In this document: piece after piece, positions 11,067 through 24,119 of the stretch | Numbering within the stretch: the first letter of the stretch is position 1 | Layout: each line of letters starts with the position of its first letter | The notes under the pieces: generated by a model | Told to the model about the DNA's origin: nothing | The model's database searches: none | The model's input: the letters and a program-made list of their open reading frames with translations, nothing else | DNA from: Clitoria ternatea | Lineage: Eukaryota > Streptophyta > Magnoliopsida > Fabales > Fabaceae | Direction of reading: 5' to 3' | Assembly (NCBI GenBank): GCA_037962975.1 | Contig: CM075672.1 | Coordinates: 125,288,001-125,352,000, forward strand | DNA: 64,000 nt | Position numbers and translations under genes: made by a program

Positions 11067-13645
11067 TGTAACATCCCAGATGTTTTGATAATAGAAAATA
11101 AATTGGAAATGAGTAAATTATTATTTGGCTTATAATGAAAATGGTATATGAAATGTTAAGCGGGGAAAAGCAGTTTTAAATGAAATTTTAAGGAAAATGG
11201 CATCAGGACCCTGACGCGTAGCGTGTATGGGACGCGTAGCGTCAGGTGCGATTTAGTGAGCTGACGCGTAGCGCCAGCGTCACGATCTGTTTTATAACAG
11301 GGTCACACAGAACAGAACCTGTAAACCCTTTCTTTCATTTTCTCTCTTCTCTGAGGCGATTTGGCTAGGGTTTTGAGGGAAACTTGGATTCTTGGTGGTT
11401 TTAGGCAATTTGGAACCAAGGTAAGGTATCTAGGGCCTCTAATATTTAGTTTCTTCTCCTTCCCTTCATGAAATCCGAGTTTGCATGTGATGATTGGGGT
11501 TTTGATTCTGAGTTTTAGTGGCTTGTGAAGCTTGGGTAATGAGTTTGGAAGTATAAGGAAGGTAACGTACTAACTAATTTGATGTTTCGGTGACCGTAGG
11601 TGCCGGAACGAGTGTTAGGCAAGCGATCGACAAAGTTGACGTCGGAAGCGAAAGAGGAACGGTGAATCCAGCGGCTGTAGGACGCTATCCACCCCTTAAG
11701 CAAACTGTCGGAGCTCGGAATAGAGGTAAGGGGGTGTTCGGGTCATAATTAATTAGAATTGATATGAAAACAGATTATGGGAAGTTTAAGAATTTAATAA
11801 GAGTTGTCATAAATAATATAAAGTAACTAAATATAGTAGTTGTGAATATATGAGTATGTGGAGTGAGATTAAATGGTTGAATATGAAAGAAATATGTTGA
11901 TTGAATTGATTATACAATGAAATAAAGATTGGAATGATGAAAGTAAAAGATATATGAAATATTTCCACTTTGAGTGGTGTATGTATATTTGATTATGAAT
12001 AAAAGTGTGGAATTTGGATTGTTGAAGATATATGCAATAGCATTGTATGGATGGGTTTGACAAGTCGGTCGCCCTGTATTGTGAGCACATGCCAGTTTCT
12101 GGTAGTTGCACATGTGGCTTATTGATGATATATTATAATTATGAGATATGATATGTGAATATATGGTATGGGATGGCCAACGGTATGTATACCCCTCACT
12201 TTTTGGCTCCCGTGGTCTTTGTGCCCAGTTGAGCTACCCAGTGGTCAAGTCGGACCCAGTGGTTGAGGTGGAGAGCCAAGTCAGGCTCGGTGAACCCAGT
12301 CAGGTTCACGGGATGTCAAGTCGGACTCCCAGCTGAAGGCCAGTCCTTTAGTATCCGGATACTAGGTGTCAAATTGCATGAGAGTCAGTTGTGACTTATG
12401 TGAATCTTATATTGATTGACGATGGAAAATGAATTATGAATTGAAAGTGTAATGTGAATGAATGAAAGTATGGTTTTAATAAGTTAAAGATTGATATGTA
12501 TGTGTGTATTTATATCAACGTGGATAAGTGCAGGAAATCAAAAGAGAATATATAATAACAAGGAGTAGTAGGTATTGTTAAGTTTGATATTTCGTTCTAT
12601 ATTAATTATGATATTCCAAACACTCACCCTTGCTGCTGTTCAATTTTAGTGACCAATGACAGGGAGGATGCAAATGCCGTGGAGGTGCGCCAAGTAGAAG
12701 ATTGATGCTAAGGATGAAGGGATGAATGTATATATATATATATATAATGTATGATTATGTGTGTGATAAGTAACAAACTAGGTGTGATGAATTTATTAGA
12801 ATTATGTTGATGTGGTGTGGTGAATTAATGATGATTGATGTGATAATCTATGGCACGGAGCCATTGACATGTGTGAATGTTGAATGTGATGGGCAGGTGT
12901 TGCATTGATGCATGATTGATATGTGTGTTATGTGATTGATGTTAAAATAATGTTTGGATTGATTTAGGTAAATTATGCATATAGTTGGATATTGAATTTA
13001 AGGAACCGGATAGGTGAAATTGAGATTCGGTGAGTTTTAGAAACCCCAGTATGCATCAATAGGTCCTCCATGACATTTAGAAATTAGATACATTGGCTTT
13101 TGGTCCATTGGAATCCATTTAGGATGTTTGGTGTAAGGGTTTTGCACCTATTTGGTTTAAACTCCGTTTTGTGCATAACTTGCGCATATGTTGGAATTTT
13201 GGCGAACGGATAGCGCCAACAGTTCCGAAATGGGGAAAACAGGTGGCCCGTGAAGTTTCGTGTCAATCGGATCTAGAACGGGCCAATTAGGTAGATTAGA
13301 AGTTGGTCAAATAGTTTAAATGTGTAACAGCATCAGGTGCTGTCACTGTCATGCCCACGCTACGCCTGAGGCTGGCGCGTAGCGTGAGGTGTGCAGCAGA
13401 GGGCTGACGCTACGTGTGGGACTGGCGCGCAGTGTCAGGTCCCTGTTTCATATTTTTGGTTCTTTTCTAAATTAAGGGAACTCTAAGGTTTTGTTAAACT
13501 ATATAATTATTATTTTGGGTATGTTTAGTGAAAATAAATATTATTTTGAAATGAGAAATAATTAAATTTTATTAAATGTGAAAAATTAGCTGTGTAAATT
13601 AATTAAATGGATATAAATAAGGGTAAATTGACGTAGGACGTCACA
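11067..13645 (+). repeat. 5' LTR of element D
   Basis: It starts TGTAACATCCCAGATG and ends GACGTCACA two bases before the primer-binding site. It matches 18342-20436 nearly base for base up to 13146. It contains clusters of GACGCGTAGCG (11215-11280) and related GGCGCGTAGCG/ACGCTACG motifs near its end (13350-13440), and a (TA)n run (12721-12747). The ORFs inside it occur again at the same place in the 3' LTR and are not genes. Confidence 0.92.
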
Positions 13646-13647
13646 AT

Positions 13648-13659
13648 TGGTATCAGAGC
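13648..13659 (+). other. Primer-binding site (initiator tRNA-Met)
   Basis: TGGTATCAGAGC follows the LTR end (TCACA) after two bases. This 12-mer is the standard plant PBS complementary to the 3' end of initiator methionine tRNA, and it sets the 5' LTR boundary. Confidence 0.95.
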
Positions 13660-13905
13660 AGTTCTTTCTAGAGCCGGGGAAAATGGGCAGAGTTAGGAGA
13701 TTGTTTGAGTCCTATATCAGTCTATTTTGCATTTATTGCATTATGCTTGTGATTGTTTACGTATTAACAGGTTGACTTGGCATCATTCTCTTGGCACTCC
13801 GGGCAGCGTCTTGTTATGTGTTTATACATGAGGTAATTTTTGTACTCCCTGGTCAATTATTGGTTATTAATGGTGATGTGTTTTGGGATATTGTAGAACT
13901 AAAAT

Positions 13906-14810
13906 ATGACGGAAGGAAGTAGTTCTGTTGGTGGTGATGACTTCTTTGAGAGGTTTTCTCAAATGATGGGGAGGACTGATTCTGGTCCCACCCTTGATAA
14001 ATTCTTGAAGAGGAATCCACCTATTTACAAAGGAGGACATGATTATGATGGGGCGCATATGTGGCTGCGTGACATTGAGTAAACATTTACTTTGAATGCT
14101 CTGAAGAACAGAGAGTGCAATTTGCTACTTATCAATTGAAGGATGAGGCTCGTGTATGGTGGTCAAGGACTAGAATTCAGATGAATGCTGCGAATGAACC
14201 ATTAATGTGGATGAATTTCAAGAGGAGATTTCTTGCTAAATACTTTCCAGATAATTATAAAATCCGCAAGGAGATGGAATTCCTAAAACTTGAGCAAGGC
14301 AGGATGTCAGTGGCTGAATACACGTCATAGTTTGATGAACTATATGATTTTTATCATCCTTTTTCTCTTGAAGGAACTGAAGGTAGTAAGTGTGCAAAGT
14401 ATGAATCCGGGCTAAGAATTGAACTCTGAAGTGTCATTGTTCCTATGGAGATCCGTGACTATCCTACTCTGGTAAATAAGGCCAGGCTTGCTGAGGAAGT
14501 GCAGTTACAGAGAGCGTCCCAGTCAAGGGACAAGAGACCATTGAAGGCTAAAGGATTCAGTTTTAAAAAGATGGGTAAGTTTTTCCATGGTTGCAAGTCT
14601 TCTGCTACATCTTCTTCTTCTTCTGGACGTGGATCTACTGGTCGTTCTGGTGGTCGTGCTTGTTATAATTGTGGTCAGGAAGGTTATTTTTCTAGACATT
14701 GTCCTACAAATCAAACTGTTTGTTTCTAGTGTGGACAACCTGGACACTTAAGGCCCGACTGTCCACAGAGGCAGCAGCAGGGAGGACGTGGTAATCGGGC
14801 AAGTGCTTCT
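13906..14810 (+). pseudogene. gag: gag of element D (broken)
   Basis: The ATG at 13906 opens a frame with a gag-type start (RNPPIYKGGHDYDGAHMW, near 14010-14065). It meets TAA at 14080-14082 and then shifts frame before 14115. From there a second frame carries the gag core (QFATYQLKDEARVWWS) and continues without further shift into pol. In-frame stops lie at 14328-14330 (TAG), 14427-14429 (TGA) and 14727-14729 (TAG). Two CCHC zinc knuckles can be made out near 14661-14702 and 14724-14763. The first has Tyr in place of its His, and the second is cut by the TAG. Gag would form the particle and bind RNA; this copy cannot make a full-length protein. Confidence 0.85.
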
Positions 14811-17800
14811 ATGGTCCGTGGTGGGAATTTTCAGCGTAGAGGCCGAGGCGGCGGTAGCCGTGGAGGCCAACACCCTAGGCGATCTGATGCTCAGTCCAGT
14901 GGTACTCAGAATGTTATGGCTGGACATGTATTTGCTTTTGATGCTTCTGAAGTTTCAAGAAATGATAATTTGGTACAGGGTAAGTGTCTTATCCATGGCT
15001 ATCTTGTAAATGTTATTTATGACTCTGGTGCAACTCACTCTTTTATTTCTGAGAATTGTGTTCGGCGGCTTGGTTTGCCGGTGGTATTAATGGAGAATGC
15101 TCTTAATGTCTCCACTCCTACTGGTTCTACATTTCGAGCAACTACTATGTGTGAGGAATTACCTATGCAAGTAGAGGATCGATCTTTCCTGGCGAATTTG
15201 ATATGTATGCCATTGAAGAATTTGGATGTTATTTTGGGTCTTGATTGGTTGTCTGTTAACTATGTTATGGTGGACTGTTACCGCAAGACTATAATTTTCT
15301 CTCAGGAATTGGACACTAAAAATGTGGTGAGTGATGTTTCTGTAATTTATGTTATTCTGTTGGCTTTAGAGGGGCGGTATAATCTTAAACTTGCAGATAT
15401 TCCAGTGATGTGTGATTTTCCTGATGTATTCCCGGAAGACATTCCGGAATTGCCTCCAAATAGGGAGATTGATTTTGCTATTGATTTAGTTCCCGGGGCA
15501 GAACCTGTGTCCCGTACACCTTATAGAATGTCTTCAGTAGAGTTGGCTGAAGTGAAGAAACAAGTAAATGAGTTGTTACACAAGGGGTTTATCCGACCGA
15601 GTGCTTCACCTTGGGGCGCTCCGGTGTTGTTGGTGAAAAAGAAGGACGACAGTATGAGAATGTGTATTGACTACCGAAAATTGAATAAATTGACGGTTAA
15701 GAACAAATATCCTTTACCACGAATTGATGATTTGTTGGATCAGTTGCGAGGTGCTGTGGTGTTTTTTAAGATCGATTTGAGATCTGGATATCATCAGATT
15801 AGAGTGAAATCGGAAGATATTCTGAAGACAGCGTTCCGAACACGATATGGACATTTTGAGTATATTGTAATGCCTTTCGGAGTAACCAATGCTCCAGCTA
15901 TCTTTATGGATTACATGAATCGGATCTTCCAACCATACTTAGATCAATTTATGGTGGTGTTCATCGATGATATATTGGTGTATTCAAAGTCCATTGAAGA
16001 GTATGCACAACATCTTCAAATTGTTTTACAGGTGCTACGTGAAAAGAAGTTGTATGCTAAATTATCGAAGTGCGATTTCTGGGAAGCAAGTGTGAAATTT
16101 TTGGGGCATGTAATCTCTTGTGATGGTGTGTCTGTGGATCCATCCAAGATTGAAGCAGTTATGGCTTGGGAAAGGCCTAAATCAGTAACTAAAATCAGGA
16201 GTTTTCTTTGGTTAGCTGGCTATTATCGCCGTTTTATTGAAGGGTTTTCCCGTATTGCACTACCCTTGACTCGATTGACAAGAAAGGAGAATCCCTTTGT
16301 GTGGACGGAAAAGTGTGAATTGAGTTTTCAAACGCTGAAGCGGTGTTTGACTACTACACCTGTGCTTGCATTACCAGATGTGACGAAAGAATTTGTGGTA
16401 TACTGTGACGCATTTAAGTTTGGTTTAGGCTGTGTACTGATGCAGGATGACAGGGTAACTGCTTATGCTTCTAGGCAATTAAGGCAGCATGAACAGAATT
16501 ATCCCACTCATGATTTGGAACTCGCTGCTGTGGTATTCGCATTGAAGATTTGGCGACATTACTTGTATGGATCTCGTTTTGTGGTATTCAGTGACCACAA
16601 GAGTTTGAAGTATCTATTTGATCAGAAGGAATTAAACATGAGGCAAAGGAGATGGGTGAAATACCTTTAGGATTATGATTTTGATTTGAAATACCATCCT
16701 GGTAAGGCGAATGTTGTGGCTGATGCCTTAAGTAGAAAAGTATTACATGCAGCTTTCTTGATGGGCAAAGAACAAGAATTGTTAGAAGACTTTCGTGATA
16801 TGAATATTGGGGTTGTCATTCAAGCCTCAGATCAGATGGTAATTGGAATGCTGAAGATCTCCAATGAATTCTTGGAATCCTTAGCTGTGGCTCAGGAGGA
16901 TGATAATGAATTGCTGGAATTGCTTGACACTCAAGCAAGAGGCAAAGATATGGGATTAACCAAAGGTAAAGATGGAATTTGGCGGTTCAAGAACCGTGTA
17001 GTGGTACCCATAGAGGGTGATTTCAGACAAGCTGTATTAGCTGAAGCGCATAAAAGTTCTTTAAGCATCCATCTTGGTATCACTAAGATGTACCATGATT
17101 TAAAGAAAGAATTCTGGTGGCCGGGAATGAAGAAAGCAATAATTGAATATGTGAGATCTTGTGTAATATGTCAGAAGTGTAAGGTCGAACATCAGAGACC
17201 CCCAGGTTTGCTTCAACCCCCAGAGATTCCAATCTGGAAATGGGAAAGCATTACTATGGATTTTGTATCTGGATTACCCCGTACTCGTTCTGGTTGTAAT
17301 GCAATATGGGTAATTGTAGACAGGTTGACCAAGAGTGCTCACTTCTTGGCTATGAATATGAAATGGTCATTGGACCGGTTGGCTAGATTGTACATTACGG
17401 AGATTGTAAAATTGCATGGTGTACCTTCAAGTATTATTTCGGATCGTGATCCCCGATTCACTTCTAGATTTTGGGGGAGTCTGCAGCAAGAATTGGGTAC
17501 TGAATTGAGGTTGAGTTCAGCTTATCATCCTCAGACTGATGGTCAGTCTGAACGGACTATACAGACCTTGGAGGATATGCTCAGGGCTTGTGTACTAGAG
17601 CAAGGTGGCTCATGGGAGAGATATCTACCATTGGTGGAATTTGCTTATAATAATAGCTATCATAGTAGCATTGGGATGGCTCCTTATGAAGATTTATATG
17701 GAAGACGGTGTCGTACGCCTTTATGTTGGAATGAAGATAGAGATGCAATCCATTTGGTACCCGAGTTAATTCAAGAAATGAATGATCAGGTGACAATGAT

Positions 17801-18296
17801 TCGTGAAAAGATGAAAATTGCACAAGACCGTCAGAAGAGTTACTATGACAATCATCATAGGCCACTTGAATTTCAGGTGGGAGATTGGGTATTCCTGAAG
17901 GTGTCACCTACTAAAGGTGTAGGCCGTGTGATGAAAAGCCAGAAACTTAATCCAAAGTATATTGGACCCTACCAAATATTGGAACGAATTGGTGAAGTAG
18001 CATACAGATTGAATCTTCCCCGTGCATTGACAAATATTCACGATGTGTTTCATGTTTCACAATTAAGAAAATATGTTCCCTGTGATTCGATGATTGTACC
18101 TGAAGATTCCATTGAGCTGAAAGAAGATTTGACTGTGGAGATAGCACCTATTTGTATTGAAAGTTATAAAACTAAACGATTGAGAAACAAAGAAGTACCC
18201 CTGGTAAAAGTGAAGTGGCAAAATATAAATAGAGTGGCGTATACATGGGAACTGGAATCTGATATGAGGCGGTTGTATCCAAATCTTTTCCAATAA
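14811..18296 (+). pseudogene. pol: pol of element D: protease, RT, RNase H, integrase, chromodomain
   Basis: This is one frame of about 1,160 codons, interrupted only by TAG at 16668-16670 between RNase H and the linker to integrase. The visible domains are the protease with the DSGATHSFI active site (near 15020), RT with a FIDD catalytic box (VVFIDDILVYSK, near 15955-15990) in place of the commoner YIDD, RNase H (DHKSLKYLF near 16600) and integrase. The integrase has an HHCC zinc finger (near 17045-17190), the first Asp in MDFVSGLP (near 17258), the second in IISDRD (near 17437) and Glu in SERTIQ (near 17547). A chromodomain-like tail ends at TAA 18294-18296. Frame and order match Tekay/Del chromoviruses, where gag and pol form one polyprotein. 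It is downstream of, and in frame with, the later part of gag. Confidence 0.92.
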
Positions 18297-18329
18297 GGTA
18301 CGTTGATTTCGGGGACGAAATCTCTTTTT

Positions 18330-18341
18330 AGGGGGAGTGGA
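18330..18341 (+). other. Polypurine tract of element D
   Basis: A purine-rich run (AGGGGGAGTGGA) ends immediately before the TGTAACATCC start of the 3' LTR. It lies 33 bp after the pol stop. Confidence 0.9.
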
Positions 18342-20436
18342 TGTAACATCCCAGATGTTTTGATAATAGAAAATAAATTGAAAATGAGTAAATTATTATT
18401 TGGCTTATAATGAAAATGGTATATGAAATGTTAAGCGGGGAAAAGCAGTTTTAAATGAAATTTTAAGGAAAATGGCATCAGGACCCTGACGCGTAGCGTG
18501 TATGGGACGCGTAGCGTCAGGTGCGATTTAGTGAGCTGACGCGTAGCGCCAGGCTGACGTGTAGCACCAGCGTCGTGATCTGTTTTATAATAGGGTCACA
18601 CAGAACAGAACCTGTAAACCCTTTCTTTCATTTTCTCTCTTCTCTGAGGCGATTAGGCTAGGGTTTTGAGGGAAACTTGGATTCTTGGTGGTTTTAGGCA
18701 ATTTGGAACCAAGGTAAGGTATCTAGGGCCTCTAATCATTAGTTTCTTCTCCTTCCCTTCATGAAATCCGAGTTTGCATGTGATGATTGGGGTTTTGATT
18801 CTGAGTTTCAGTGGCTTGTGAAGCTTGGGTTATGAGTTTGGAAGTATAAGGAAGGTAACGTACTAACTAATTTGATGTTTCGGTGACCGTAGGTGCCGGA
18901 ACGAGTGTTAGGCAAGCGATCGACAAAGTGGACGTCGAAAGCGAAAAAGGAACAGTGAATCCAGCGGCTGTAGGACGCTATCCACCCCTTGAGCAAATTG
19001 TCGGAGCTCGGAATAGAGGTAAGGGGGGTGTTCAGGTCATAATTAATTAGAATTGATATGAAAACAGATTATGGGAAGTTTAAGAATTTAATAAGAGTTG
19101 TCATAAATAATATAAAGTAACTAAATATAGTAGTTGTGAATATATGAGTATGTGGAGTGAGATTAAATGGTTGAATATGAAAGAAATATGTTGATTGAAT
19201 TGATTATACAATGAAATAAAGATTGGAATGATGAAAGTAAAAGATATATGAAATATTTCCACTTTGAGTGGTGTATGTATATTTGATTATGAATAAAAGT
19301 GTGGAATTTGGATTGTTGAAGATATATGCAATAGCATTGTATGGATGGGTTTGACAAGTCGGTCGCCCTGTATTGTGAGCACATGCCAGTTTCTGGTAGT
19401 TGCACATGTGGCTTATTGATGATATATTATGATTATGAGATATGATATGTGAATATGTGGTATGGGATGGCCAACGGTATGTATACCCCTCACTTTTTGG
19501 CTCCCGTGGTCTTTGTGCCCAGTTGAGCTACCCAATGGTCAAGTCGGACCCAGTGGTTGAGGTGGAGAGCCAAGTCAGGCTCGGTGAACCAAGTCAGGTT
19601 CACGGGATGTCAAGTCGGACTCCCAGCTGAAGGCCAGTCCTTTAGTATCCGGATACTAGGCGTCAAATTGCATGAGAGTCAATTGTGACTTATGTGAATC
19701 TTATATTGATTGACGATGGAAAATGAATTATGAATTGAAAGTGTAATGTGAATGAATGAAAGTATGGTTTTAATAAGTTAAAGATTGATATGTATGTGTA
19801 TATTTATATCAACGTGGATAAGTGCAGGAAATCGAAAGAGAATATATAATAACAAGGAGTAGTAGGTATTGTTAAGTTTGATATTTCATTCTATATTAAT
19901 TATGATATTCCAAACACTCACCCTTGCTGTTGTTCAATTTTAGTGACCGGTGACAGGGAGGATGCAAATGTCGCAGAGGTGCGCCAAGTAGAAGATTGAT
20001 GCTAAGGATGAAGGGATGAATGTATATATATATATATAATGTATGATTATGTGTGTGATAAGTAACAAACTAGGTGTGATGAATTTATTAGAATTATGTT
20101 GATATGGTGTGGTGAATTAATGATGATTGATGTGATAATCTATGGCACGGAGCCATTGACATGTGTGAATGTTGAATGTGATGGGCAGGTGTTGCATTGA
20201 TGCATGATTGATATGTGTGTTATGTGATTGATGTTAAAATAATGTTTGGATTGATTTAGGTAAATTATGCATATAGTTGGATATTGAATTTAAGGAACCG
20301 AATAGGTGAAATTGAGATTCAGTGAGTTTTAGAAACCCCAGTATGCATCAATAGGTCCTCCATGACATTTAGAAATTAGATGCATTGGCTTTTGGTCCAT
20401 TGGAATCCATTTAGGATGTTTGGTGTAAGGGTTTTG
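18342..20436 (+). repeat. 3' LTR of element D (3'-truncated)
   Basis: It matches the 5' LTR from its first base to GGTGTAAGGGTTTTG at 20436 and then diverges completely. It lacks the counterpart of 13147-13645. An extra copy of a GACG(C/T)GTAGC-type unit is present near 18550-18570. Most other differences by eye are A/G or C/T changes. A deletion across the element's 3' border best explains the abrupt end. Confidence 0.92.
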
Positions 20437-20806
20437 AATGTTTCTAAGACTGTGGAGGGCCAATTCTAGTTTTGAATGTGATCATAAACTATGTGATAGT
20501 CATGGATCCATATGATTTTTAGACATGTGTGTCCTTTACCTGATAGTTGTGGTGGGAATTTGGTGTACTTTGGTCGCTCTAGTTATGTGAATTGTGTCAG
20601 TCAGTAGACGTACTGTGACAAGGTGGTTGTGATAGGATTGATGATTTATTGGCCTTATTCGCATCATAAAAAACTAAGTAGCAAGATAATCATAAGATAC
20701 CTAACTCATGCATAGCATACTAAGTGACTAACCCCTCATGACTTATGATGATGTTTAGTGTGTGAATACTGAATAGGAAGTGTCACATGCTCTTATTTTT
20801 CATTTG
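20437..20806 (+). repeat. Long gypsy-type LTR, family B, segment 3
   Basis: This short stretch resembles LTR C at about 40850-40990: both have a GTCGCTCTAGT block, an ATTCGxATCAT-type block and CCTAACTCATGCATAG, in the same order. It is therefore read as the continuation of LTR B after element D. It is cut at 20806/20807 by LTR C. The remainder of B was not found after 41918. Confidence 0.55.
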
Positions 20807-23800
20807 TGTAACATCCCTCATTTTTCTATGATTTGTCTGAGGACAAGGAAGTGTTTAATGCTTATCTGTGTGCTGCTATGATTAAGGCTTATGCTTCAAC
20901 CATGCGATTTATCTGAATTATGTGCTTATCTGACTAGAGACTAAATCGATGAATAGGACCTTTTTAGAAAAAGAAAATATATAATTAGAAGGTTAATAAT
21001 TGAATATTACATTCATTAAAATGGATATATATATATAATATGTTCATGCATTCTGGTCGATGCGGTAAAATATGTTACATGTAATGCCTTCGTTTCCTAT
21101 AAAAATGATGATTGATTTATGTATTATTATGATATGTGATGATGGGCTTCGACTGACTTAGTTGTGTGCTTTGTGTGTTACCTATTTTGGGGATTTGACT
21201 AATGAACAGATTTAATTTAAAATATAATAATAATAATATACTTTATTAGCTTAGATTAGTAATAAAATGTGTTATCTCCCGAGAAAAAGTTTTTGAATTG
21301 GGCATAGGACCCAGAGGTTAGTGATGGACCCTAGTGAGTAGTGAGTGAATGGGGGTGAAACCCATTTCTGGCCAAGCAAATGCCACAAGTGTCCAATTCG
21401 AGTCATTTTAGTCCTATAGTATTTGTATCAAAACATACGACATTTCTCGTGAAGGACCTGAGGTCCGATTCCTAATGTCTTGACCCCTAAATTTCATTTT
21501 AAGAGCCTAAGTCTGATAACTCGTATTGCTTTTGTGCACCCCTTAGTGTTTTTGTAGATCTCTCTCTATAGTTATCGAAATTGAATAATTCTTGTCCTCA
21601 ATTCTTTGCATCAAAATTCTCTATAACTTTTATGTTGATGTCAAAACCCATTTCTTACTCCCTTGATCCCAATTTTTAAAACAATACACTGATTCACGAG
21701 TTCCCTGACTCAGCTTGACCCTCTTTCAGTATTTTTGGCATTTCTCCTTCATACGACATTGAAATCAAATGATTCTTTTTTGAAAATTTTTATACACAAA
21801 TATCTACAACTTTAATGAAGACCACAAAAGCTAATTCCTAGCCAAAACGTCCCAGTTTTAATTCTAAATTATAACTTGTAAATTCGTCACCATCCTAAAT
21901 AGCTTTTGGTGTTTAGGACATATCTCCCTCTCCCGATATCAGATTTTGACGTGTTGTAGTTTATTTTAAAGAGGAAAAAGAGATCTAAAACTTTCATACT
22001 AAGCACTTTTTCAATTTCTCATAGCAAAGAAAATTAATTCTGGACCAAGAATTAGCTCTCTTTTCACATAATACCTATCAGATTTTCAATTCTTAATTAA
22101 AAATAATTCTAGCTACTTACCTTGATTTTTGTTAGACCAGCCTCCACCCATCCGTCTAAAAATAGCAGTGTCTTGGCTTAAAAGTTATTTTTCCCTTTCT
22201 CCCTCTCTTTGGCCGATTCATGTATCATTACTCTTTTTAATTTTCTTTGCATTTTTCCTAAGTGTTCCACCTTGTCCCTTTGTCATTTTCCCTTCATCTC
22301 TTCACCATCATTCTAGCCCAGCTTCCCTTGGCCCTTTAAAAAGCCTTCATTTCCCTCTTTAAGGAGCTTAGAGCAAAGAAGAAGAAGCGGACTTGGAGGC
22401 ACCAATCACCTACCTTGACCGTGAGTTCTCCTTGGTGTAAGGGGGGTTTTCTCATTTTCTTATTCTTAGATCTTGCATGCATATCTCTGTTTGGCCTTGA
22501 CTTGTGATTTTAAGCTTTAAAAATAAATTCTTACATGCTGAATCTTGAGTTGTGATGTTAGCCAAGTGATACCTACAAAATAATGAATTGCATGAAATTT
22601 GCTAGAAACCTTGTTCTTGGAATCCCTTGAGGTTGTGGCTGGGTAACATGTTTTTCCTTGATATTGATTGTGATTTTTAGTTTTGAAATTAAATTGTTGG
22701 ATGATATATGAGATGGTTATGGCCAAATATGTATGCATAGTGTAGGTCCTTTACATGTTGTTAGATCTTGCTCTAAATTTATTTGTATGTGTTTCTTTGG
22801 TTTTGATTTAAACTTTGAAAATAAAATTTTTGCATGATGTATATTTGATGGTAATGTTGGTCGAATGTCACTTGTAGCTTAGGTACCTTGCATGTTGTTA
22901 GTTTATGCCTTGAACTAGGTTACATGTGGTTCTTATGGTATCTAAATTGTGAATCTTGCCTTGCATGTATAAAAACTTGATTTTTGGTGAATTGATGAGG
23001 TTAAAACCGTGGCTTTGAGTGTGATATTAGTAAAGCTTTAATTTTTCCTAAATGACTTGCAACTATGTTTGAAATTATGACTTAGGATATATTAACTCCT
23101 TGCATGAATTAAATTTCAATTTTTGAGATTATGAGTAAATGTGTATCATAGTTGTTTTGAACTTGTTGATGGCTGTTTGGTGATAGAAATTTTGAGTTAA
23201 ATTGTTGTTTAGAAAGAATTAAATGAAATCCCAAGTATCAACGCGAATCCTTAGCCAAAAGCATACGAAAATGAGGATTTACGAAGGTATGGAAAAGGAT
23301 GAACATGTTGACTTTGAATTTATGATGTATTACCCTATATTCTGGCATGTGATTTTAATGTATGAGTATTACCCAAGGAAAAAAATAGATGGTGACAACG
23401 TTGCGCAGTGCTTGTCCGTAGTTGCATGGGGCAAATTTTAAAACAAGGAAAATAGTGTGACTTTGACAATTTTGTGAAAATCTATTTTCTAGACAGTATT
23501 GTAGTAAAACTTTATTTTATAAATAATTTACTTGAAAAGTTAATAACTTTTGGCTTTGGAATCACTTGCATCGGAGTTTTCTAGTGGAAGAACAAAGAAA
23601 TGCAGTTTTCTGACAAAAGAGAATTTTTACGCCTATTTTTATAAATTTGGACAAGAGGTATTAAGTAATTTAGGTAAGGTGTATTTTCCTATTTTATCAA
23701 GTTAATACTGAAAATATATTTTAACTCTAAGGCCGGAAGAATAAAGTTCCATGGCAATCTAATGCAATAGGACGGTGTTTGTCTAACGGCCAAATAATTT

Positions 23801-24119
23801 ACATGTCAAATTCAAGTTTTTCCTGAGTACTTAGTTCTAAAGAAATCTTGGTTTTTTAATAAGTTATTTTGCTATTTTAAAATTCAAATGCTGAAGGAAA
23901 TGGAGTCCAGAATCGAATTGTATTACGAGATGACATTTCCATTAAATCGGTAAAATAAGCATATCACTAAATTTTCCAATACCCATTAACTATAGGATGA
24001 ATGGTCAATAAGTTTTAAAAAAAATTCTTGAGGATCTAATTCCTAGTACAACCTTAGTCTCAGTACTCCTAATATTAAGTATTCGCACTACTAGAAAAAT
24101 AACAAATTGCTACACTAAG

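Larger units (their letters stand above)
11067..20436 (+). mobile_element. Nearly complete Ty3/gypsy chromovirus (Tekay/Del-like), element D
   Basis: It contains, in order, a 5' LTR (11067-13645), a primer-binding site complementary to initiator tRNA-Met (13648-13659), gag (13906-14810), protease-RT-RNase H-integrase-chromodomain in a single pol frame (14811-18296), a polypurine tract (18330-18341) and a 3' LTR (18342-20436). The integrase tail is the Tekay/Del-style chromodomain (KVKWQNINRVAYTWELESDM). The 3' LTR stops abruptly after GGGTTTTG, lacking the last 500 bp or so found in the 5' LTR, so no right target duplication exists. The LTRs differ by a few dozen mostly transitional changes by eye. 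The element is younger than its surroundings but already non-coding because of several nonsense codons and one gag frameshift. Confidence 0.92.

Noticed and set aside
12148..12336. 62-codon ORF repeated at 19442-19630
   Set aside because: Occurs in both LTRs of element D at the same place; its repetition reflects LTR identity, not a gene.
24083..24085. Triplet TCG as target duplication of CACTA-1
   Set aside because: The right flank is TAT, so the duplication is not supported; the borders rest on the terminal repeat and subterminal arrays only.
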